This document shows, piece after piece, positions 14,483 through 20,464 of a stretch of DNA of 20,464 nucleotides. The notes under the pieces are model-generated. The model saw nothing but the letters and a program-made list of their open reading frames with translations. It was not told where the DNA came from and did not search any database. How positions within the stretch are numbered: the stretch's first letter is position 1; each line of letters starts with the position of its first letter. Source of the DNA: a bacterium (lineage in GTDB: Bacteria > Blakebacterota > Blakebacteria > Blakebacterales > Blakebacteraceae); the NCBI GenBank assembly GCA_025774205.1, contig JALGWK010000005.1:1-20464 (forward strand), written 5' to 3'. Position numbers and translations under genes: made by a program.

Positions 14483-16345
14483 ATGCTGGAGTTCTCTTCA
14501 TTGGAAGTCTGGATCTTCGTCTTCCTGCTCATCGCCGCCGTGGCCGGGTTCCTGCTGGTCGCCGGCCGGCAGTTGCGGGTTGTAAGGGAGGGACAACCCG
14601 ATCCGGGACGCCTCGATGAGATCGGGAAACGGCTCGGCCGGGTGATCAGGGAGGTCCTCTTCCAGACCCGGGTGGTGGGCGGTCGCCCGATAGCCGGTAC
14701 GCTCCATGCTCTGGTCTTTCTCGCCTTCCTTCTCTTCATTCTCGAGACGACCAGCATGTTCCTCGAGCCGTTCGGCCTGGAATACCTGCACGCCCTCATG
14801 GGAGACGCGCTGCCACTCTTCCGGACGATCGTGATGATCGCGGCTGCTGCCTGCGCGATCTCGATGCTGGGATTGGCATTCCGCCGGTTCGTGCTGGTCA
14901 GCCATTCCCCCGATCCGAAGGCATATGAATCCGGTTTCGTGGCCCTGCTGATCGTGCTCCTGATGCTCACCTACATCGACCTGAACGGCACCGCGCTTAT
15001 CGCTGCCAGGGTGGACTGGTGGCTCCATGTAGTAATCATCCTCGGATTCCCCGTCCTCATCCTCACCTCCAAGCACCGGCACATCCTCCTGGCGCCCGTC
15101 AATGTCTTCCTCCGCTCGCCGCGTCTCTGGGACGTGCCGAAGATGAACCTCGACTTCGAATCAATGGAGGATGATGAGGAGATCACCCTGGGGCTCGAGA
15201 CGGTCGCGGCGATCCCCTGGAAGCTGCGACTCGATTTCCTCGCCTGCGTGGAGTGCAAGCGCTGCACCGACCACTGCCCGGCAGCCGGCGCCGGACAGGA
15301 ACTGCGGCCGGCTGATTTCATCAAGGCCGGTCAGAAGGCGATCCTGTCGGGGAATGGCGATGACGCGGTGATCGGAACCGTGATCAGTGAGAAGGCGCTC
15401 GGGCAGTGCACCACCTGCATGGCCTGCGAGAACATCTGTCCGGTCGGGATCGAACATTCGAAGGTCCTGGCCGGGGCCAAGTACGCGCAGACCCTGGCGC
15501 TCGGTACCGGCGGGGTGGCGACCGAGTTCCTCAAAGCCATGAACAACACCGGCAACCCGTTCTCCTCGGAAGCGGATGTGCGCTCTGAACTGATCTCGGC
15601 GCTGGAAATGCCGATCTATGAGAAGGGGGAGACCGAATACCTCCTCTGGCTCGGATGTATCTGGTCGTACAATCCCGACTTCAGGAAGGTGGTCGAAGCC
15701 ACCTGCACCCTGCTGCGCCGGGCAGGGGTCTCCTGGGGTGTCCTTGAAGAGGAGAGCTGCAGCGGTCACCACTCCCGGCGCCAGGGGGAGGAGATGCAGT
15801 TCCAGATGCTGGCCGAGGAGAACTGCACGAGGTTCGCCGAGCAGGGAGTGCGCCGGATCGTCACCGGTTGTCCGCACTGTTTGAACACCTTCCGACACGA
15901 GTACCGTGACTTCCCGGGCGGAGAGGATCTTGAAGTGGTCCACCACTCGGAACTCTTCGCCGATCTCATCGGATCGGGTGCGCTCGCACTCGGCAAGGGG
16001 GCCCTTGCCGGCCGGCAGGTCACCTATCACGATCCGTGTTATCTCGGACGGTACGAAGGGGTATTCGGTGAGCCGCGCGACCTGATCGGAGCCGTCGGCG
16101 GTTCCCTCGTGGAGACCGTTCCCAACCGTTCCCGCTCCTACTGCTGCGGCGGGGGAGCCGCGGGATTCGTGATCGAGGCCGAGGAGGAGAACCGGGTCGA
16201 CCAGGAACGGAAACGCCATATCGAGGAGAGTGAAGTGGATCTGCTGGTCACCTCCTGTCCCGAATGCCGGATGATGCTCGCCGGCACCCTCGAAGAGACG
16301 AAGGATGTCGCCGAACTGCTCGTGGAATCGCTGGTGGGACCATGA
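14483..16345 (+). CDS. Membrane HdrD/FadF-type (Fe-S)-binding oxidoreductase
   Basis: A 620-residue membrane-bound iron-sulfur oxidoreductase. Residues 1-215 carry about six hydrophobic segments of the cytochrome b / NarI-HdrE-like type. Next is a dicluster ferredoxin domain with Cys255/258/261/265 (CVECKRCTDHCP) and Cys309/312/315/319 (CTTCMACENICP). The C-terminus carries two cysteine-rich (CCG) domains: WLGCIWSYNPDF with ESCSGHHSRR and TGCPHCLNTF, then DPCYLGRYEG, Cys554-Cys555 in YCCGGGAAG and SCPECRMM. This architecture matches proteins proposed as electron-transfer-flavoprotein:(mena)quinone oxidoreductases (FadF/EMO type) in fatty-acid oxidation; an HdrDE-like role is the alternative. 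No etfAB genes are in the window, though fabG is divergent next door. ATG 14483 is supported by GGAGG at 6 nt. The stop overlaps the alr ATG (ATGA). Confidence 0.88.
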   Translation: MLEFSSLEVWIFVFLLIAAVAGFLLVAGRQLRVVREGQPDPGRLDEIGKRLGRVIREVLFQTRVVGGRPIAGTLHALVFLAFLLFILETTSMFLEPFGLEYLHALMGDALPLFRTIVMIAAAACAISMLGLAFRRFVLVSHSPDPKAYESGFVALLIVLLMLTYIDLNGTALIAARVDWWLHVVIILGFPVLILTSKHRHILLAPVNVFLRSPRLWDVPKMNLDFESMEDDEEITLGLETVAAIPWKLRLDFLACVECKRCTDHCPAAGAGQELRPADFIKAGQKAILSGNGDDAVIGTVISEKALGQCTTCMACENICPVGIEHSKVLAGAKYAQTLALGTGGVATEFLKAMNNTGNPFSSEADVRSELISALEMPIYEKGETEYLLWLGCIWSYNPDFRKVVEATCTLLRRAGVSWGVLEEESCSGHHSRRQGEEMQFQMLAEENCTRFAEQGVRRIVTGCPHCLNTFRHEYRDFPGGEDLEVVHHSELFADLIGSGALALGKGALAGRQVTYHDPCYLGRYEGVFGEPRDLIGAVGGSLVETVPNRSRSYCCGGGAAGFVIEAEEENRVDQERKRHIEESEVDLLVTSCPECRMMLAGTLEETKDVAELLVESLVGP

Positions 16346-17595
16346 CCCGGTTCGACCGTCGATCGTTCCTCACCACCGTGGGGTTCGGAGCGGCGGCGAC
16401 TTTCGGCGATCAGAAGGCGCTTCAACCGGCTCTCTCTCCCGGCCATGACTCCCCTGCCTCCTCCGATCGGGCATCACCGTCACCACCTCGACCGGGTGGG
16501 CCCGATCCGTGGATCGAACTCGACCGGGAGGCGCTGAACCACAACCTGGCCGTGACCGGGCGACAGGCCGGGGGACGTCCGATCATGGCGGTGATCAAGG
16601 GGAACGGTTACGGTCACGGCCTGGTCGAGATGGGGACCCTCCTCCAGGAGGCGGGGAATCGCCAGGTCGCGGTGGCAAAGGTCGGGGCCGCCCTCGATCT
16701 GCGCGCCAACGGATACGACTGGCTCATCCTCAACTTCGGCCCCTATTCGTACACCGACCTCCCGGAACTGGTCCACGCCCGGATCTCGCAGACCGTCTTC
16801 ACCTCCCGCGTCAGGGACCTCGCGGCGGAAGCAGTACGACAGAGTCTCGTGGCCCCGGTCCAGGTAAACATCGATACCGGACTGGGAAGGGTAGGAGTCC
16901 CCTGGCGACAGGCTCCCGACTATCTCAGGGAGGTCGCCGGCCTGGAGGGTGTCCGCCTCGAAGGGGTATTCACCGCCCTGACCGAGGATCCGGAATTCGA
17001 CCGGGTTCAGGTCGAGCGGTTCGAATCTGTCTGTCTCGCGGCTCGTGAATCGGGGATCGATACCGGTTACCGCCACGCGGCCAGCAGTGCTGCCCTGATG
17101 GATAGCGGAGGCCCGTTCCTCGACATGGTGCGTCCGGGGATCGCCCTCTACGGGCACTATCCCAACGCCGGGAGCCGGCAGAGCCGCCCGATCGAACTGC
17201 GCCCCGTACTCTCACTGAAGACCAGGGTGGTATTCGTCAAGGAACTCGCGGCCGGAGATTCACTCTCCTATCATCGGGCGTGGACGACTGATCGACCGAC
17301 GCGGATCGCGACCCTCCCGATCGGGTATTCAGACGGCTATCCGGCCACTGCGGCCGGAGAGACCGGGGTGCTCATCCGCGGCCGGAAGTTCCCGGTGGTG
17401 GCGAGCATCACGGCGAACCACACGCTACTCGATCTGGGTGACGATGACACGATCGAGATCGGGGATGCGGCTGTCCTCATCGGGCGGCAGGGGGAGCAGC
17501 TGATCGACGCCGCTGACGTCGCCGACGCGGCGGGCGTCTCGGTCTATAAGCTTCTGATCGGCATGAACGCGGCGCTGCCCCGTCTCATCAGATGA
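16342..17595 (+). CDS. alr: Alanine racemase with twin-arginine signal
   Basis: A 417-residue PLP-dependent fold-type III racemase, interconverting L- and D-alanine or other small amino acids. The N-terminus is a Tat signal (RFDRRSFLTTVGFGAAATFG) followed by a Ser/Pro-rich linker to about residue 52, so the enzyme is predicted to be exported, unlike cytosolic Alr. The PLP lysine is Lys86 in MAVIKGNGYGHG and the catalytic tyrosine Tyr310 in SLSYHRAW; LYGHYPN and IGYSDGYP are family motifs. Asn176 in VNIDTGLGRVG takes the place of the often-carbamylated lysine, and ITANHTLLDL (Ala358-Asn359) replaces the usual Met-Asp pair. The ATG overlaps the upstream stop by 4 nt and its stop overlaps the ggt remnant's ATG by 4 nt. 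Substrate range may be broader than alanine. Confidence 0.87.
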   Translation: MTRFDRRSFLTTVGFGAAATFGDQKALQPALSPGHDSPASSDRASPSPPRPGGPDPWIELDREALNHNLAVTGRQAGGRPIMAVIKGNGYGHGLVEMGTLLQEAGNRQVAVAKVGAALDLRANGYDWLILNFGPYSYTDLPELVHARISQTVFTSRVRDLAAEAVRQSLVAPVQVNIDTGLGRVGVPWRQAPDYLREVAGLEGVRLEGVFTALTEDPEFDRVQVERFESVCLAARESGIDTGYRHAASSAALMDSGGPFLDMVRPGIALYGHYPNAGSRQSRPIELRPVLSLKTRVVFVKELAAGDSLSYHRAWTTDRPTRIATLPIGYSDGYPATAAGETGVLIRGRKFPVVASITANHTLLDLGDDDTIEIGDAAVLIGRQGEQLIDAADVADAAGVSVYKLLIGMNAALPRLIR

Positions 17596-19041
17596 AAAGG
17601 AACAGCATGAAGAGAACCAGACCAATCCTGTTGCTGTCCGCGGCAGCATTGCCCGTGGTCTTCGCGACATCACTGCTGCTCGATCGTCCGCGACCGCCGC
17701 GGGCCTCGAGGTACTGCAGAACGGGGGTAACGCCGTCGACGCCGCGGTGACCGCGGCCGCGGTACTCTGCCTGGTTGAACCCCACATGACCGGAATCGGT
17801 GGAGACGTGTTCGCGATCTACTGGTCGGCCGCGGAAGAGCGACTGACGGGACTGAACGCGAGTGGTCGATCCGGGGCACTGATGACGAGAGGCGCTCCAG
17901 CCGGTGATCAGGCTCGCCGAGGAGGGCTATCCCGTCTCCCCCATCATCGCCCGGCAGTGGGCGAACCAGACCCGGAAGCTCCTGCGTGATGAGGGCTCCA
18001 GGAACACCTGGCTGATCGATGGTGAACGGGCGCCGGAGGAGGGTGAGATATTCCGCAATCCCGATCTGGCCGCCACCTTCAGACTGCTGGCCACAGAAGG
18101 GCCGGAGGTCATGTACGGCGGGGAACTGGGAGCACGGCTTGTCGAATTCATGGAGGCGAACGGGGGCTTTATCACCCTGCAGGATCTGCGAGACCATTCG
18201 GTGGAGTGGGTGGATCCGATCGGGGCCCGGTTCGGCGACCGCACACTCTGGGAACTCCCTCCGAACGGTCAGGGAGTGGCCGCCCTGGAGATGCTGCGCA
18301 TCCTCGAACCGTACGATCTGAAGGGAATGGGGCACAACAGCGCGGCGTATCTCCATCATCTCGTCGAAGCGAAGAAACTTGCCTTTGCCGACCTGGCCCG
18401 CTATGTCGGCGATCCCGATCACCTCGACGTTCCACCGGAGCATCTCATCTCCGATGAGTTCATCGAGGCCAGGCGCGCACGACTCGATCCCGAACAGGCA
18501 GCGCGACGGCAGGACCCCGGTCCGGAGGTCACGGCCACCGAGACGGTCTATCTCTGCGTGGCGGACGCCGAGGGGAACATGATCTCCTTCATCCCAGAAC
18601 CGCGGTCAGGGCTTCACCATGGAAGAGGGGCTGCCGAACACGGTGGCGCCGCGCAAACGTCCTTTCCATACCCTGATACCCGCCTTTGTCACCCGGTCAG
18701 ATGCAGCGGGAGGCACCCGGGAGCCGTGGCTCGCCTTTGGTGTCATGGGCGGCTCGATGCAGCCGCAGGGCCATATCCAGGTCCTGTTCAACCTGCTCCT
18801 CTTCGACATGGATCCTCAGGAGGCCATCGACGCGCCCCGGTTCCGGCATCTGAGCGGATTGCGGATCGTCCTGGAGTCCCCGATCGGGGATGAAGTAAGA
18901 AGGCAACTCGAGGCCATGGGACATGTGATCGGTTCGGAGGCCTCGGTGGCATTCGGAGGAGCCCAGGCGATCATGAACATTGCCGGGGGCTGGAGTGCCG
19001 GGTCGGATCCGCGGAAGGACGGCATGGCCGCGGGGTATTGA
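17592..19041 (+). pseudogene. ggt: Gamma-glutamyltransferase remnant with three frame-changing deletions
   Basis: Protein similarity to periplasmic gamma-glutamyltransferases runs across the interval but in four successive pieces. Piece 1 (17592-about 17680) is a signal peptide MKRNSMKRTRPILLLSAAAL. Piece 2 (about 17687-17895, another frame) has GLEVLQNGGNAVDAAV and EPHMTGIGGDVFAIYW. Piece 3 (about 17896-18594) has PVIRLAEEGYPVSP through the catalytic-Thr region ETVYLCVADAEGNMISFI. Piece 4 (18595-19041) has QNRGQGFTMEEGLP to AGSDPRKDGMAAGY. Compared with the family, about 60 residues are missing between pieces 2 and 3 and about 25 between pieces 3 and 4. A smaller stretch may be missing at the first junction. 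Residues flanking the gaps are well conserved, so the gene died recently or the assembly lost sequence. Its ATG overlaps the alr stop (ATGA). Confidence 0.82.
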
Positions 19042-19066
19042 TCCCCTGAGACGCGAGAGAGATCTG

Positions 19067-19975
19067 ATGGTGCCGGATCAACTGGACATGATGCCCATGG
19101 TGACCGCCGTTTTCGGTGAGGTAGTGGAAGTGCGTCGGGTCGGTTCAGATCCTGTCCTCGCCTTCCAGACCCGGAATGTCGGCACGGCGGTAGTCGGTGA
19201 TCGCGTCCAGATCGAGAAGGTACCGGGTGACGCGAACGAGGTGTCACTGCGGATCTCCGAACTTCATGAGCGTGAGCGGTGTCTGTGGAGATCTTCACGG
19301 AGGCGACGGAGTCAGCTGGTGGCGGCCAATGTCGATCGACTGGCGATCATCATGGCGATTGACCCTCCTCCCCGGACCGGTCTGATAGATCGCTACCTGC
19401 TGGCAACCGAAGTGGAATCAATAACGGCAGTGATCATGCTGAACAAAATCGACCTGCCGGGAGCCGGGCCGATCCTCGATGAACTGGCCGTCTACCGGGA
19501 CCTCGGGTATGAGGTCCTGCCGGTCAGCGCCGTGACCGGTGAGGGCATCGCTCAGGTAGAGGCCACTCTTTCGACCGGACTGACGGTACTCGTAGGTCAT
19601 TCCGGCGTGGGGAAGACCACCCTGCTCAACCTGGTCGTGCCGGGATTGACATTGCTTACCCGGGAACTGAGCAGCGCTACCGGGAAGGGGCGGCATACAA
19701 CCAGCGCGGTAACCGCCCATCCCTGGCGGGATGGTATGATTGCCGACACGCCGGGCATCAGGGAATTCGGGCTGGTCGGCATCGAACCGGAGAGAGTAGC
19801 GGTCGGTTTCAGGGAGATCGCCGCGCGCGAAGGAAACTGCCGCTTCGCCGACTGTTCCCACCGCGAGGAACCGGGATGTGCCATTAAAGAGGCGGTCGAT
19901 ATCGGGGATATCGACCGCCGCCGGTATGAATCGTTCCTGCGGATCAGGGAGAGCCTGGAAGCAGGTGAACGCTAG
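19067..19975 (+). CDS. rsgA: Ribosome small-subunit-dependent GTPase RsgA
   Basis: A 302-residue circularly permuted GTPase that acts in late 30S ribosomal subunit maturation in the cytosol. After an N-terminal OB-fold (residues about 1-75) the permuted order of GTPase motifs is clear: NKIDLP (G4), SAVTGEG (G5), the P-loop GHSGVGKTTLLN (G1), GKGRHTTSA (G2 region), then DTPGIREFGL (G3). The C-terminal zinc motif CRFADCSHREEPGCA follows, with three Cys and one His as ligands. The ATG at 19067 has GAGAGAG about 6 nt upstream. The longer frame from 18980 reads back through the ggt remnant and is not used. It follows that remnant by 25 nt on the same strand and may be the reason the transcript is maintained. 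The stop codon lies inside a 16-bp palindrome. Confidence 0.95.
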   Translation: MVPDQLDMMPMVTAVFGEVVEVRRVGSDPVLAFQTRNVGTAVVGDRVQIEKVPGDANEVSLRISELHERERCLWRSSRRRRSQLVAANVDRLAIIMAIDPPPRTGLIDRYLLATEVESITAVIMLNKIDLPGAGPILDELAVYRDLGYEVLPVSAVTGEGIAQVEATLSTGLTVLVGHSGVGKTTLLNLVVPGLTLLTRELSSATGKGRHTTSAVTAHPWRDGMIADTPGIREFGLVGIEPERVAVGFREIAAREGNCRFADCSHREEPGCAIKEAVDIGDIDRRRYESFLRIRESLEAGER

Positions 19976-19992
19976 CGTTCATGTCACGTGAC
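19966..19992. repeat. Two adjacent perfect palindromes at the rsgA 3' end
   Basis: TGAACGCTAGCGTTCA (19966-19981) is a perfect 16-bp palindrome that contains the rsgA stop TAG. One base later GTCACGTGAC (19983-19992) is a perfect 10-bp palindrome. They lie between rsgA and the convergent MarR gene. No T-run follows on either strand, so a standard intrinsic terminator is not supported; a protein-binding site or a loopless cruciform-like stem is possible. Confidence 0.5.
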
Positions 19993-20020
19993 GCGGCACC
20001 AGGTATCGGTCGGAGCCGGA

Positions 20021-20464
20021 TTACTGCTCCGTACACACGATGTGGTTCGGACAATCGATGCACAACTCTTCCAGGGTGAGCAGGGCATCCCGCCTGATGC
20101 AGTAGAACTTGTTCCCTTCCTCGGAAAGGGTCTTGAAGTGCGCGCAGGAGGCGCACATCGCTTCGGCCGGCACGAATCCGGCCTCGACCTGGTCACGGAG
20201 CACACGGGTCAGGGCTCCGAGAAGATCGAGCTGCTGTTCGTTGGTCAAATCCCTGATGGAATCCTCGATCGGATCCGCCCACGACTGGAGGCGATCGGCC
20301 AGATTGTTGCCCTTCTTCGTCAGGTGGAAGTAGGCAACGCGCCCGTCCTCTTCACTCTTCTGCCGGGTCAGGTAGCCCTTGCGGACCAGAGCCTTCATGC
20401 TGTCGCTGATCGTGGGAGGTGTAAGCTGCATCTTGTCGGCCAGGACGCCGACCGTGCTGCCATT
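20021..20464 (-). CDS. MarR-family winged-helix regulator with six-cysteine C-terminus (5' end outside window)
   Basis: At least 147 residues are visible; the frame is still open at the window edge, so the N-terminus is missing. The winged-helix part shows the recognition helix region LADKMQLTPPTISDSMKALVRKGYLTRQ, then a wing EEDGRVAYFHLTKKG and a dimerisation helix with DLTNEQQLDLLGALTRVL, typical of MarR regulators. The C-terminal 45 residues hold six cysteines in the order CxxC, a lone Cys 15 residues later (FYCIRR), and CIDCPNHIVC, with two histidines nearby. Such a cluster could bind zinc or an Fe-S centre and make the protein a redox, NO or metal sensor; the ligand is not known from sequence. 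It is convergent with rsgA. Its target genes cannot be seen. Confidence 0.82.
   Translation of the reverse strand, partial: NGSTVGVLADKMQLTPPTISDSMKALVRKGYLTRQKSEEDGRVAYFHLTKKGNNLADRLQSWADPIEDSIRDLTNEQQLDLLGALTRVLRDQVEAGFVPAEAMCASCAHFKTLSEEGNKFYCIRRDALLTLEELCIDCPNHIVCTEQ

Noticed and set aside
17592-19041. Programmed frameshifting as an explanation for the multi-frame ggt
   Set aside because: Family-conserved residues are missing at the junctions, not just shifted by one frame, so deletion rather than recoding explains it.
1-20464. Search for CRISPR arrays, tRNA genes, insertion sequences, integrases or toxin-antitoxin pairs
   Set aside because: No regularly spaced repeats, no tRNA-like cloverleaf segments, and no transposase or recombinase motifs were seen on either strand.

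Overview
This is high-G+C bacterial chromosomal DNA, densely packed with genes on both strands. There are several 4-nt start/stop overlaps and no tRNA, rRNA, CRISPR array, insertion sequence or phage gene. The gene set includes an M14 carboxypeptidase of the type common in Gemmatimonadota-like bacteria, a rubredoxin/flavodiiron pair, a DUF362/polyferredoxin cluster, an ETF-type Fe-S membrane oxidoreductase, and Tat-exported enzymes. It suggests a diderm of the FCB group or a related uncultured phylum. That placement is an inference from protein style, not from a marker gene.

Layout. (1) 1-1259, minus strand: the N-terminal stub of an unidentified gene and a YghO-like GNAT acyltransferase. (2) 1342-3874, plus: three genes coupled by 4-nt overlaps, namely an isochorismatase-fold hydrolase, a thioredoxin-reductase-like flavoprotein that has lost the CxxC pair, and an RlmN/Cfr-like radical SAM protein lacking one of the two catalytic cysteines. 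(3) 3896-5263, minus: a sodium:alanine symporter with a good sigma70-type promoter. (4) 5443-7044, plus: a secreted M14 zinc carboxypeptidase. (5) 7203-8551, plus: rubredoxin and flavodiiron protein (O2/NO reduction), preceded by overlapping inverted repeats. (6) 8638-11362, minus: DUF362, NapH-like and NapG-like proteins, a putative envelope electron-transfer module with two Tat signals. (7) 11531-13564, plus: an APC permease fused to PTS EIIA and RCK_C domains. (8) 13554-14309, minus: FabG. (9) 14483-19975, plus: a membrane HdrD/FadF-type Fe-S oxidoreductase, a Tat-exported alanine racemase, a decayed gamma-glutamyltransferase and the ribosome-assembly GTPase RsgA, nearly all abutting. (10) 20021-20464, minus: a MarR regulator with a six-cysteine C-terminus, cut by the window end.

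Redox chemistry dominates. The rubredoxin/FDP pair, the DUF362/NapGH-like cluster, the FadF-like protein and the Cys-rich MarR protein are consistent with an anaerobic or microaerophilic lifestyle and O2/NO defence. The strongest candidate for an undescribed system is the 1342-3874 operon. There a redox-dead TrxR-like flavoprotein could act as a dedicated reductant for a non-canonical RlmN-like radical SAM enzyme. The other notable points are the permease-EIIA-RCK fusion, the exported racemase with altered active-site residues, the ggt gene with three frame-changing deletions, and the mutually exclusive inverted repeats before rubredoxin.
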